Shown here: positions 47,634 to 58,079 of the stretch, piece after piece
Numbering within the stretch: the first letter of the stretch is position 1
How the letters are laid out: each line of letters begins with the position of its first letter
NCBI GenBank assembly: GCA_000827325.1
Contig: KN832883.1
Span: 1,095,563 to 1,159,562, forward strand
Source of the DNA: Oidiodendron maius Zn
Taxonomy: Eukaryota; Ascomycota; Leotiomycetes; Myxotrichaceae
Direction: 5' to 3'
DNA: 64,000 nt
Translations under genes and position numbers: made by a program
The notes under the pieces: model-generated
What the model saw: only the letters and a program-made list of their open reading frames with translations
What the model was told of the DNA's origin: nothing
The model's database searches: none

Positions 47634-47726
47634 TGGGCCTAATACCTGCTCGGAATTTACAAGACTGGTCTCAGGTCTGGTAGTGTGAAATGAATATCAG
47701 GTAGCGTCGAAGTGCCAAGGGGTTAG

Positions 47727-47733
47727 TTATATA
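47727..47733 (-). promoter_or_regulatory. TATA box of the GH6 gene
   Basis: TATATAA on the minus strand, 94-100 bp upstream of the GH6 start codon, nearly the same spacing as in the GH7 promoter. Confidence 0.55.
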
Positions 47734-48623
47734 GAAAATGGCAACTGTCATGCAGCTAACTAAAATTGCACATGGGTTGTTTACACCTTGGTTCTGTCAG
47801 GAGATATATATATTATTACGTTTCTAAGGCAGAGTGTTGTAAAATTCCAAGCCATGAAACAGGGCCATAATCAAGCCAGTCTAAATCAACGCCAGTCAAA
47901 GTAGGACCACCTACATGCTTAAATATGCTCGGGTAGGCTAGGAAATAGCGGACCGGCTGGATATTATGTGTCGGACAGATATTTCTAAAATTAAGGTACT
48001 TCTCGTCTCCTGCACGATCAAAGGTGCGGGGAAGCGGGGTTTAGCAACGATGTCACCACCGCCTGGCCCCCAGAGCTCCATGTGGCTGCAGGTTCTTGTG
48101 ACAGCCGGAATATCGATTCAGCGCAGAAACATCGGCCCGACGATGCTGGTAAACTGGCCGATCACCGGATGTATACTTTATCCAGATCACACGCCACACG
48201 AAAGAAGCAGCTCAATATGCGGGTATTCTCTCTAAAGAAAAGCTTGTCTAGCGTGCTGTAGGGCCGTAGGGCCTTGGCGCCTTTCTATCTGAGAACCTTC
48301 GCCTGATGCATGGGCCATTCTTTACCCAGTACTTCTGATTTTCGCCCACGGAACTGGTTGCCGCGAGCTTGCTGTTGCTTTCGCCGAGACATCACATACC
48401 TCGAGGTACACAGTCACAAGACCGGTATCAGATTCCAAGGGACAGTAACATGTATGTGAATAACTTACACCTCCCTTTCCTTTGTCATTCCAACCAGCCA
48501 ACCGCCGGATGATCGGCAGCCAACCTATAAAACCCATGAAGCTACGGTCACGGAATTAACAGCAGCACACTTAGCAGCCACATACCAAGCAGCCACGGCC
48601 ACACATCATCAGTTCACCGCAAC

Positions 48624-48998
48624 ATGTGTAGTACAAAGTCCGTGGCCACTTTGGCTGGCTGTTTTGTCTCTGCCGCTACTAGCTGTCCAATTCCATATGC
48701 ATCTCCACGCTATCTTTGTGGCTTCGTCTATTCTTCCAGCATGCGTCAGGCACGGCTCGATCGCTGCTTCACGTCGCAAGACGCGGCCCGCATTCCTCAT
48801 CGGAGCTATTTTCTCGCCCTCCCCTTCCATGTACGTTGCAACATTTATCTTAGAGCTGAATTGGTCCCAGGGCAATACACCGACTTGAACCACTGGGCTC
48901 CCTCCAGGGATATGAGCGAATTCGACATTCCACAGGTTCCAGACGGAAGTGAGAATATAGAGGCATGTGAGATGCTGGAGGCGGAACGAGATCGATAA
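48624..48998 (+). CDS. Doubtful ORF of 124 codons
   Basis: Starts MCSTKSVATLAGCFVSAATSC, which could be read as a weak signal peptide, and ends ENIEACEMLEAERDR. No domain is recognised. Other long frames overlap it on the same and opposite strands. It could be a small secreted protein or chance. Confidence 0.2.
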   Translation: MCSTKSVATLAGCFVSAATSCPIPYASPRYLCGFVYSSSMRQARLDRCFTSQDAARIPHRSYFLALPFHVRCNIYLRAELVPGQYTDLNHWAPSRDMSEFDIPQVPDGSENIEACEMLEAERDR

Positions 48999-50038
48999 TA
49001 CGAGCGTCTCAAGCGCAACAACAGTAAAGAATTATCGTTTCCTCTTCACCTGTTTCGAGTGCCGAACTACGTGTACTGATGTCACCTCCCTTGTATACGG
49101 CTGAAATTCCTTCACCATCTCTCGACATGAACCTGGTGGCATTGACACCCTTGAGAACTTGAGCGGTTTGGCCTTAGAATCTTTACAGATTCTCACTACA
49201 TATTTAAATGATTGCTCCTCCCAGGTATTTAGTGCACAACCTCTTAGGAATGTCCCAAGCCTATAATATGGTTCTCGCACAGTGGGAGAGAATATGCAAG
49301 CATTTCGCAAGATACGTTCCATCTTCGCAACTGAGATTATGCATTATCTGTGACTGCAAGGTCTGGCACACAGCGAAAGAAATTTCCAGAATTTCTCCTG
49401 CGCTGCATCTTCTACAAGAGTGTGCAATACGCATCTCGGCTCGTCCATAGGCTTCTGCTACAGCCGAACTCTGGTTGTGCTTCAAAATTTTAAAGAGCAT
49501 ATTCAATAATAATTACTTTAGAAATTATATAAGAGTATGAATAGTAACTGCCCCGTGGCCGGGTCCTGGAATTTAAGGAGTATTCTCGCGTACGTGATTC
49601 TGAAGCGTTAACTGAATATCCTATTCAGACACGAGGTGTGCGAGAGCAAATCAAATTCCTTTACAAATTCGTACTATTAATTAGAGTGAATTATAAAATG
49701 ATCATACATCGACCTAAGATTGCATGTATTGCGACTGGAGAGGTCGACTCCCTCAGCTCCCTCGCCAAAATGAAATAAGCACACCAACCGCAAGAGGTGA
49801 GGATTGTCAAAAACGCCTCTCCATATCTAACTAGTATAAGATAGTATACTCCATATGGTATTTCTAAGTTACTCTAAACCCTAGGGCTGATACTAAATAT
49901 ATTTTATGGCCGGGTATATAAATATCGTTTATCGACCTAGTTAGTCAGCAGTAATCAAATAGGACTAGCTTGCCTCTAGATACAGCGAAAACAACAAACA
50001 AAACTTCAAACCTCCCTTATATCATAGAGCTAATACAG

Positions 50039-51208
50039 ATGGAGATGCCGTTGCTTGATCTAGCAAACGAGTTATTACTGCTCGTAGCGGAGAAGCTAAA
50101 ATCAGAGAAGGACATCAATGCTTTTACTCAATTAAATCGCCGCCTCTATAGTCTCCTAAACCCCTATCTCTATCATTATAACGCGCATCAATTTGGAAGT
50201 TCGGCGCTATTATGGGCGGCAATTCGTGGGCGGTATGGAACGGCTCATAAATCACTGAGTGAAGGAGCAGATGCTCAAGCTACCGATGAAGACGGTTCGA
50301 GACCACTGTTTTTAGCTGCCAGCTACGGGTATGAGGACTTGGTGCAGTTGATACTTGATCAAGAAAATGTCGATGCTGACTCCAGAGATGACGACGGCCG
50401 AACGCCCTTCTCCTTAGCAGTAGAGAACGGAAACGAAGCCGTGGCCAAGCTACTACTCGTGCAAAGCGTCAATGCCGACTCCAAAGACAACAGTGGTCGA
50501 ACGCCGTTATCGTGGGCTGCAGAAGGCGGGGACGAAGCACTGGTCCTATTACTACTGGTATCAGATGGTGTCGACGTCAACTCTATGGATGACGATGGTC
50601 GAACGCCTCTATCATGGGCGGTAGAGAGCGGACATGAGGCAGTGGTCAAGCTACTGCTCGCTACAGACAGTGTTAACCCTGACTTGAAGGACCAGGACGG
50701 CCAAACCGCGTTATGGATAGTTGCAGGAAATGACGATGAGTCAATGGCCAAGTTGCTACTAGCAGCTGACCGTGTTGACGTGAACTCGAGGAATATCTAC
50801 GGCCAGACGCCATTGTCGTGGGCTGCAGAGTGCGGGTCCGAGCAGGTTGTCAAGATACTACTAGCAGCCGATGGTATTGATGCAGACTCTAAGGACGAAC
50901 TCGGTCAGACACCGATATCATTGGCGGCATGGAATGGATGCTACACGATAGTTGAGTTACTGCTAGCAACAAATGGTGTTGACGCTGACTCGAGGAACGT
51001 GTACGGTCAGACTCCGCTTTCTAGGGCGGCGCGAAGTGGAAACGAAGCAGTAGTTAAGCTACTGCTTGCAGTCGATAGCGTTGATGTGAACTCGAAAGAT
51101 TGTTATGGCCAGACACCACTGTCGAGGGCAGTACACTGTGGTAACAAGGTAGTGGTCAATCTACTATTAGAAGCTGATGGTATTGATGTAAACTTAAAAG
51201 CGACTTAG
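50039..51208 (+). CDS. F-box protein with ankyrin repeats, probably C-terminally truncated
   Basis: 389 aa from ATG 50039. Residues 2-50 (MPLLDLANELLLLVAEKLKS... LNRRLYSLLNPYLY) form an F-box-like motif. From about residue 55 onward there are nine or ten ankyrin repeats with strong mutual similarity, each with DG(R/Q)TPLSWA and (A/V)KLLL cores. F-box/ankyrin proteins usually bring targets to SCF ubiquitin ligases. The frame stops at TAG 51206-51208 in mid-repeat. Just beyond, the same frame continues G-stop-TPLLYAIYRA, with a second stop at TAA, both explainable as CAG/CAA changed to TAG/TAA. So the ancestral protein was likely longer. Ankyrin arrays with near-identical units evolve quickly and are often linked to recognition functions. 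Confidence 0.8.
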   Translation: MEMPLLDLANELLLLVAEKLKSEKDINAFTQLNRRLYSLLNPYLYHYNAHQFGSSALLWAAIRGRYGTAHKSLSEGADAQATDEDGSRPLFLAASYGYEDLVQLILDQENVDADSRDDDGRTPFSLAVENGNEAVAKLLLVQSVNADSKDNSGRTPLSWAAEGGDEALVLLLLVSDGVDVNSMDDDGRTPLSWAVESGHEAVVKLLLATDSVNPDLKDQDGQTALWIVAGNDDESMAKLLLAADRVDVNSRNIYGQTPLSWAAECGSEQVVKILLAADGIDADSKDELGQTPISLAAWNGCYTIVELLLATNGVDADSRNVYGQTPLSRAARSGNEAVVKLLLAVDSVDVNSKDCYGQTPLSRAVHCGNKVVVNLLLEADGIDVNLKAT

Positions 51209-52824
51209 GGTTAAACGCCATTGCTATATGCGATATATAGAGCATAGGAGGCTCGGAGACTCTAGACTAATTCGAGAGGACAAGTCGACGAGTTGATCCG
51301 GCGAGCGAACCAAGTCCCATACGGCAGGCCAGCGAGTTGTCACTGACCTGTCAGAAGAGAATGGCGCCCAGATTGTCTGTTCTCCGAAAGGATATGAAAC
51401 GCTTTTACTATCAGTGCCCAGACAAAGAGACACAAATGTCTTCCGAGCTTTTGAGAGAGGGAGAGGAGGCCCCTACGATAATCTCAGACAGAGCAGGAGG
51501 AAGGAGAGAACGTCAGCCATACTCATATCAAGGTGTAAACTCAGTATATTGATTATGGAGAAGCTTGTCTTCTAGCATTATAGATTTACAGTAAGCGCAT
51601 ATATCCCCCTATGAACTGTGGTCGTAAACTCAATGCATAAGCTCCGTGCTCATATCACCACTGCTTCATAGTTATATTGACTTGATGCAAAGGGAGTTCA
51701 TGATATACGCGCCTGACGCCCCGATATCACCAACATTATTTATAACGATCATTAGCCAGCACTGCCAGCTTGCCAGGACTGACAACACAGCTCTGTGAGA
51801 GTCAGAAGTATAAATATATCTATATATATATACAATTTGGTGCTGGCGCTCTCTATAGTCTCTGCTGCCGAAGGTACTGTGCTATCACAGGGTGCATATG
51901 ATTGATAGGTACCCTTGCAAGTGGTTACTGTACAGACGAAATGAAGGAAATTCCAAACAAGAGGGTGTGGTCTTTTACCATTTTCAGAAGAAAGCGAGAA
52001 ATGCAAGGACAACTTTTCTATTACTGTAAGTGATCCTCTTTATCTAGAGATAAGCTGGAAGAGAAGAAATAATAGTATCCTATCTGATTATTCAGTTTTG
52101 ATTTAAATATTTTCTCTCCCCTTCCTAGGTGTATAGTCTGATACTTGTGAGGCATAGAAAATTAGTTTTGGTGGATGATGCATAATTGCATAGCTACCTT
52201 CGTAACGGTAAATGAATAATATGAACCGTCTATTTTAAGCGATCAATCTACTAACAACAAGCCAGTAAATATTACGTTTTTCAACAGGCATAATAACTGC
52301 CGGGGTTGTATAGCCACAACCCCATCCTCGTTTAGGAAGCCAAGCCCTGCGATATTCTACAAATACGACCAGCAATTTCCACATTTTTTGTCTAATTCAG
52401 AGTGCTACACCTTCGACTTGAGGGAGGGTATTACTTTTAGTATAGTTAATGGCTAGAATTAGAAGATTATTTATTTGAAAGCCTCATAACATATGTGCAT
52501 AACTTAATATAAGATCAAAGATGCGTCGGAGAAATGCTAGAGCCCAATTTATTCAGGAGAACATGGAGCTTTACGTACAGGATTAGACATGCGGTCGTAT
52601 TGTCTTCCCCTGCCAAGTCTGCAATTACCGACCAGCTTTTCCACCCTTGATCTGTGGGCTCGACTCACCGAAACGGTTTTATCACGGGTATAACATAAGG
52701 CGCCTCCTTTGCTTCTATTCTATGATCCTAATCCTCAATCCACATAACAAAATTAGTTCGTCCTCCACGTCACAGACATCGTTAATATTCTGTCATTACT
52801 CCCAATCAACAGCACAATATCAAA
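51209..52824. other. Intergenic with decayed ankyrin tail
   Basis: The first about 100 bp continue the ankyrin gene in frame past stop codons (TPLLYAIYRA). Further frames at 51337-51552 and 51752-52012 have no recognised motif. The last part is the promoter of the surface protein gene at 52825. A TA microsatellite-like run is at about 51811-51832. Confidence 0.5.
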
Positions 52825-53427
52825 ATGCTGAAATCAAAGCTCCTGTCCGCTATACCGCTGCTGATACTAGCCAAGGTCGCCATCGCCGTCGACTGCTCCA
52901 CCCACAGCTTCACCACCTGCGGTGATGGCATTGTCCACTGGTACGACCCTGATACTGGCGAAATCTGCGATCCTCTTGACTGCGGAGGCGGTCGAGCCCC
53001 TCCCAAAACTGACGTCCCTGGCTGCCCGCTCTACACAGGAACTGAGGTTCCCACGATTTCATATCTCTCCTGTTGGACACCCTCAGCTTCCGCGTCTCCA
53101 ACTGTCGCTAAAGCCATAACGACGGACGTTGCGCCGGCCGAGACAAGCTCCGCTCCCTCTATGCCTCCTTCCACCACCCCTTCTACCGCTCCTTCTACCA
53201 CAATATCCTCCCTCTCGACGACACAAGTAACTTCTAGAAGCACCACGAGTCCTTCGACCACACCACCCGCTAGTCTCTCGACAAAAGCCCAAACTACGAG
53301 CAATGGGACGCTCAGCATAAATAGCACTCCTTCTGCGCCAACATCCACACCTAATGCAGGAAGTTTTCTAGGCGGTTCGCTGATAGTTGTTGTCGGGGCA
53401 GCGATTGCTGCTGTCCTGATGGCATAA
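52825..53427 (+). CDS. GPI-anchored cysteine-rich cell-surface protein
   Basis: Single exon, 200 aa. Signal peptide MLKSKLLSAIPLLILAKVAIA. The mature N-terminal domain has Cys at DCSTHSFTTC, ICDPLDC, PGC and YLSC, with the stretch CGGGRAPPKTDVPGCPLYTG. This arrangement belongs to a widespread ascomycete family often labelled 'siderophore biosynthesis enzyme' in databases, a label without support from the sequence itself. A long Ser/Thr/Pro-rich stalk (about residues 90-175) suits O-glycosylation. A C-terminal hydrophobic tail (GGSLIVVVGAAIAAVLMA) preceded by small residues (PNAG) fits a GPI-anchor signal. Likely a wall- or membrane-tethered structural or adhesion protein. Confidence 0.85.
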   Translation: MLKSKLLSAIPLLILAKVAIAVDCSTHSFTTCGDGIVHWYDPDTGEICDPLDCGGGRAPPKTDVPGCPLYTGTEVPTISYLSCWTPSASASPTVAKAITTDVAPAETSSAPSMPPSTTPSTAPSTTISSLSTTQVTSRSTTSPSTTPPASLSTKAQTTSNGTLSINSTPSAPTSTPNAGSFLGGSLIVVVGAAIAAVLMA

Positions 53428-53689
53428 GAATCCGACAATACTTATAAATGGCGTGTAGAATGAGATAAATCACTGTATAAAGGGGAGGGGTGGCAGGCAA
53501 ACACTGTATATATATGTTTATAGACGGTAATATAATTATGCAAAATCGTGACTAATGCCTATTGCATTTCAAGTGTGGTAACCGTGGTAATACTATTTTT
53601 GGCTAATAGTAAGTAGATATTAGTTATTATCTGGATTTAGTAAGTATTTACTAAATTTATAGAGTATATTTATTAATTATCTAGTATAT
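53428..53689. other. AT-rich 3' flank
   Basis: Marks the border between the gene-bearing part and the AT-rich repeat block. No gene seen. Confidence 0.5.
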
Positions 53690-53985
53690 ATATACTCTTG
53701 AGCGGAGGTTCAGGTTAATGCGCAGGTTGTAGTTGGATATCAAGGTGAAACTCAGTTATATTGACTATAGGCTTTCGGCATAGCAGAATGCCGAAAGCAG
53801 TGGATAACTTAAGTGATGCAGAGACAACTAACTAAGCATAGCTACACTGGAGTAAAGGCCCCTTTATATAGACTTATTCAACCTCTTATTGACTTATATA
53901 AATCCTCTGAATCCTGGATCCTAAAGGATATCCTGAATCCTAAGGGATATGTCATGCAAGCTTGAGGCCCTGATCAATACTCCCC
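53690..53985 (-). repeat. 3' LTR of a Copia-type retrotransposon
   Basis: Read on the minus strand it starts near 53985 after a purine-rich tract (CCAGGGGAG), includes TATATAAAGGGGCC, and ends near 53690. It shares long blocks with 42165-42405 and with 23519-23600. It carries a roughly 40-bp insertion with a perfect hairpin at 53770-53797. Confidence 0.78.
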
Positions 53986-55110
53986 TGGCTGTAAGCATAT
54001 ATACACTTCTGAGTAAAAAACACCTTGAATACCCTCCTTATTTGACCTCCTTTACCAGCATCAGGAGTTGTATAAACCTCGCATGCGCTGGTGGCTTTAG
54101 AGCCTTTGTTAGTCCGTCAGCTGGTATACGATCTGTAGGTATATAAGCTAGCTGTAGCCTGCCTTCTTCAACCTCCTGGCATATTAAGTGGTAGCGGACA
54201 GCTATATACTTGCTTCTGCAACGAAAAGTAGGGTTCTCAGCTAGTGAGAGTACTCCCTGATTATCACCTAATAAGGTGATATATTTAAGGTCTTGTCCTG
54301 TATAATTCAGTCCCTCTAGGAGGTAACGAATCCAGGTTGCCTCTTTAGCTGTTTCTGATATAGCTATATACTCAGCCTCTATACTAGACTAAGCAACTAC
54401 CAACTATTGCTTTGATTGCTATATTACTGGTCCTCCTGCTACAAAGGTTATATATCTACTAGTCGACCTATATGTATCACGGTCCCTAGTATAGTCTGAG
54501 TCTATATACAGTCGAATATCCAGGTTATACAGGCTGTATTTCAGCCCTCCAAGGATAATCCTATATATTATAGTCCCCTTAAGGTATTATAGAACCCTCT
54601 TAGCTGACTTAATATAAGCTGGTACTGGATTAACTAGGAATCGTGATAATATAGAGGCTATAAATGCAATATTATACCTTGTTTAAGTGGCTAGGTAGTT
54701 GATTTGCCTGATCAGAGACTGATAGAGCTTGATTTAATCCTCGGAGGCTGTTCCCTGGTAAGGGACTAGCGATTCGCTAGCTCCTGGATCAAGGGGTATT
54801 GATATAGCTCTATATTCTAGTATACTATACTGATCTAGGGTCTTATATATATATATATCCTGATAGAGGGTAATCTAGTGTCTCTATCTATCCTATATAA
54901 ACCTGACCCTTAAGAAGTATTAGCACTAGTCTAGGTCCTTTATATTAAAGACTTCTAATAGCTACTGCTTTAGCTTCTCAAGCTCCTCTTTTTATAGTCT
55001 AATTAGCAGGAAATTATCTATATATATAATGATTATCAAGCCTATATTAGTATATCGATATATATATTAATCTATAACTAAGGGCAGGTATCCTAGCCTT
55101 TTAAGTGCTG
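53986..55110 (-). pseudogene. Copia retrotransposon polyprotein remnant (RT and RNase H)
   Basis: The minus-strand translation gives a clear Ty1/Copia end: a degraded reverse transcriptase with the active-site block IYIDNFLLI (YxDD changed to YIDN) near 55008-55035, and LSVSDQANQLPSHLNK near 54680-54740. The RNase H part has DSDYTRDRDTYRSTSRYI, SSIEAEYIAISETAKEATWI, LLGDNQGVLSLAENP and ADGLTKAL. The last reads about 54100-54120, right beside the LTR. Frequent TAG/TAA codons replace Gln/Trp codons, as expected from RIP. Gag, protease and integrase are missing, so the element is truncated at about 55.1 kb. Confidence 0.88.
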
Positions 55111-55124
55111 CTTTTAGGGTAAGT

Positions 55125-55262
55125 TGCTAGGCTGCGCAATGGGTACCCATGGGTAACCCATCAAGGATGACTACCCACCTACTGGGTACCCAACCCAACT
55201 GGGTGGGTAGTATAAAATATAACTACCTATCCAGTGGGTACCTATGGGTACCCATTATTTCA
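55125..55262. repeat. Nested GGGTACCCA palindromes (hAT-like terminus candidate)
   Basis: Starts GCAATGGGTACCCATGGGTA and contains at least four GGGTACCC palindromes and GTGGGTAG/CTACCCAC partners in both orientations. Starting with CAATGGGTACCCA resembles the ends of hAT-superfamily elements as I remember them. The opposite end was not found, so assignment is tentative. Confidence 0.5.
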
Positions 55263-55340
55263 GACATATAACTATATGTGATTTAATATAGTAATCTTTA
55301 TACTACTTTTATTTAAGCTCTTCAATTAAAGGCTATATAC

Positions 55341-55859
55341 ATAAATTTAGCCTTAATAATTAATATCAAAATTGTATAATTATTCTAGTCTATATAATGT
55401 ATACCTTAAGTATATATAGGGACATGTCTGCAACTAGTATTACTATAAAGATTACTATATATATATATATATTGTATAGCGACACTATAATCTAATATAA
55501 AACCAACCCCGCGAACACCGCAACTATAGCAGATTGGTACAACCCTGAACACTGATACACTCAGTTCAAGGCTAAGAATACCTCCAAGCCCAAGGAGCTG
55601 TACCGCTACCGTAAGGAGTAATAGGTTGAGATCAGGAAAGCCAAGCGTAAGGAGAACCTTATAAAGAGGCGATATATCACTATATGTATATTTAATTAAT
55701 AATTATAATAATTCGTCTCTTATTATATTAAGTAATCTTATAGTAATCTTTATAGTAATACTAGTTGTAGCTATATCTCTATATATACTTAAGGTATATA
55801 TTATATAGACTAGAATAATTATATAATTTTGATATTAATTATTAAGGCTTAATTTATAT
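55341..55859. mobile_element. Inverted-repeat element with roughly 118-bp arms
   Basis: 55341-55458 and 55740-55859 are reverse complements over about 118 bp, differing at a handful of positions that are mostly C/T or G/A. They enclose about 280 bp. The interior (about 55505-55680) is clearly richer in GC than its surroundings and holds a short frame (STSKPKELYRYRKE-like, with stops). This is the layout of a foldback or MITE-like element. No transposase is recognisable. Confidence 0.7.
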
Positions 55860-55984
55860 ATTACTATAAACTTAGCTAGTGCAAATTAGATTTATATTAG
55901 GTAAGGGATAGGTTAATATAAATATTATTATAAAATCAATGAAGTATTTAATGTATACTTATTAATATCCTATAATTAAGTATA

Positions 55985-56536
55985 TACTTGGCCAACTTTC
56001 TTATATTCTAGCATTCCTAGTCTTATTTGCTGGATAAGAAGTATATCCTTTTATTGAATTGTAACTCTCTTAGCATATATTGCTGCCAGATTGGTTACTA
56101 TAAATATTAGTATAATTAATAAAGAAGATATAAGTAATACTTACACTCGAATTTATAAACTAATGCTACCTCTGCAGCTTCTTGTAGAGTATAACAAGCA
56201 GCTTCTTGGAATCGATATAATCTATTGATTTGGTTGTCTAAGGCGATTCTATTTGTAATTTCCCTAACTATACGCCTAAATGGTGCCTTCAGAATAAGGA
56301 GCTTGGTGGACTTTTGATAATATCTGATTTCATATAGAGTATAGACTAAACCAGTCAGTAACTTATAGTAATCTTTATATTAATTGATATTACTTACATT
56401 TTTGTTTTTTATACTTTAAGATCAGGGCCTTTCTTGCTTCTTTAGTCTCTAGCTTTATTATAGGGTATGTTTTAGATAGAGGAAAGAGTATAGTTTTGCC
56501 TCCTATAACTGGACCAGAATAGGTTTTGGTCCTAGC
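55985..56536 (-). pseudogene. Histone H3-like gene relic, copy 1
   Basis: Three joined segments on the minus strand read as a histone H3. 56536-56398 gives ARTKTYSGPVIGGKT and KEARKALILKYKKQK. 56345-56145 gives [22 protein letters not shown] and [15 protein letters not shown]. 56097 to about 55985 gives TNLAAIYAKRVTIQ, then a TAA (56053-56051), then KDILLIQQIR. These align block by block to H3 (ARTK tail, REIRRYQKSTELLI, LVREI, ALQEAAEAYLV, TNLCAIHAKRVTIQ, KDIQLARR). Introns at 56346-56397 (branch TACTGAC) and 56098-56144 keep the frame. The stop fits CAA changed to TAA. The start Met is not seen. Whether it is canonical H3 or a variant is undecided. Confidence 0.72.
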
Positions 56537-56588
56537 CCTATAAAAGTTAGTAGTGTTTTGTTATAGAGGTAATTATACTTATATTTTG

Positions 56589-56940
56589 TAGTAATCTTTC
56601 TAGTAATATATTTAGATCAAAAAGACTGGCTAGTTAAAGTAGATTAGAGTAAAAGTGAAAAATAGATATCTAGTAAGAAGAAGATTAAAGCTATCTAGCC
56701 CTATAGAGGTTAGCGGTATTTCATTATTGGGTTAATTTTCTTATGATTTATAGTAATCTTTCTAGTAATATACTTAGATAAAAAAGGCTAGCTAGTTAAA
56801 GTTAGTTGTTATAAAAGTGAAAAAATAGATATCTAGTAAGAAGGAGATTAAAGCTATCTAGCCCTATAGAGATTAGCGGTATTTCATTATTAGGTTAATT
56901 TTCTTACTATTTGTAGTAATCTTTCTAGTAATATGCCCTG
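56589..56940. repeat. Tandem repeat, period about 163 bp, two units plus partial
   Basis: Unit starts (TAGTAATCTTTCTAGTAATA) are at 56589, 56751 and 56914. The first two units share the CTAGTTAAAGT, AATAGATATCTAGTAAGAAG and GCTATCTAGCCCTATAGAG blocks with scattered differences. It lies between the two histone H3-like relics. Confidence 0.8.
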
Positions 56941-57114
56941 ATTAGAGCTATATATTAGCTGGAGCAATGTTATAGTAAAGGGTATAATATTATAGTAAAG
57001 GTAAGGATAAATATAGAAAGAAAGGTGATTTAGACAAGATGTCTATATAAGAGGATAAAATTATTAGACATTAAGACTAGTACCTGTATTTTTGGCCACT
57101 AATCTAACTATAAC

Positions 57115-57615
57115 ACTCTTCTACTAGCTTATACCCTAGTATACCCTCTCTTATGCTTTGTACCAGCTTTATATCCTTTTACTGAATTGTAATTCTCTTG
57201 GTATAGATTGTAGCCAGATTTATTACTATAAATATTAGTATAAAAGATAAAATTAACCAGATAATTATATACTTACACTTAAACTTGTTCACTAATGCTG
57301 CCTCTGTTACCTCTTGTAATGCCTCTAGTATAAAAGCTTAGATATAATAGTATTGTCTAACAGTAATGCTATATATTATCTCTCTTACTAGTTATACAAA
57401 TAGTGCCTTTGGAATCAAGAGGTCAATAGATCTTTGATGTTTTTGTATCTCTTGAAGTATATATACTATATATAGAGTCAGTATAATTATAGTAACTATT
57501 ATAGTAATATTGATTATGTACTATATTGACTAATGCAATATCGCCTTTTTGGACCTGCTCTAGTGCTATTTGAGGGTGCTATACTAGGCAAGGTTTTACT
57601 AGCTCTAGTCTTAGC
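57115..57615 (-). pseudogene. Histone H3-like gene relic, copy 2
   Basis: Minus-strand segments 57615-57522 (AKTRASKTLPSIAPSNSTRA, then GPKRRYCISQY), 57465-57277 (YILQEIQKHQRSIDLLIPK, LVREI, LEALQEVTEAALVNKFK) and 57225 to about 57115 (INLATIYTKRITIQ, stop, KDIKLVQSIREG) follow the H3 fold in order. Introns at 57466-57521 and 57226-57276 sit at the same places as in copy 1, and the stop before KDI is also shared. The N-tail differs from canonical H3 (no ARTKQTARKS), so a divergent H3 or CenH3-like ancestor is possible. Stops at TAA/TAG positions fit RIP. The two copies differ from each other at many residues, so they are not a recent exact duplication. Confidence 0.7.
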
Positions 57616-58079
57616 ATTGACTTTTCAACGATGTTAACATAATCGGGCCCTATTAGTATAAATATTAGTATAAATATATATACAGGAAGTAAAGGGTCTG
57701 ATTACTTATATATTTGTTATATAATAGCAGCTTTAATAGGTAATTGTAGTGTAGGTTAGCCAAATAAGAAGTTGCTTGTATTAAAAGTTGTTATATAGAA
57801 GGGATAGAAGTGATATATAACAATATCATGTATTATATAATTGTTATAATTATATAATCCTATTGGTTATACGATACTAGTGAATACTGCCTACTATAAC
57901 CTTATTTCTTAGACTAATTAGCTTCTAGACCTTACAACTATATCACCTCTTATAATATATATCTTCAGAGCCTGCTACACGATTATAACACGATAGACCA
58001 AAGCTAACCTTCTATAAGTATAACCCTTATTATAGTAATCTTTATACTAATAGTATATAAAGAATCCTTGAAAGCATAA

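Larger units (their letters stand above)
47634..50038. other. Intergenic, GH6 promoter and unassigned sequence
   Basis: A minus-strand TATATAA box lies at 47727-47733, 94-100 bp upstream of the GH6 start. The 124-codon frame at 48624-48998 has ordinary composition but no motif, and several other frames overlap it on both strands. I see no other gene in this 2.4 kb. Confidence 0.5.
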
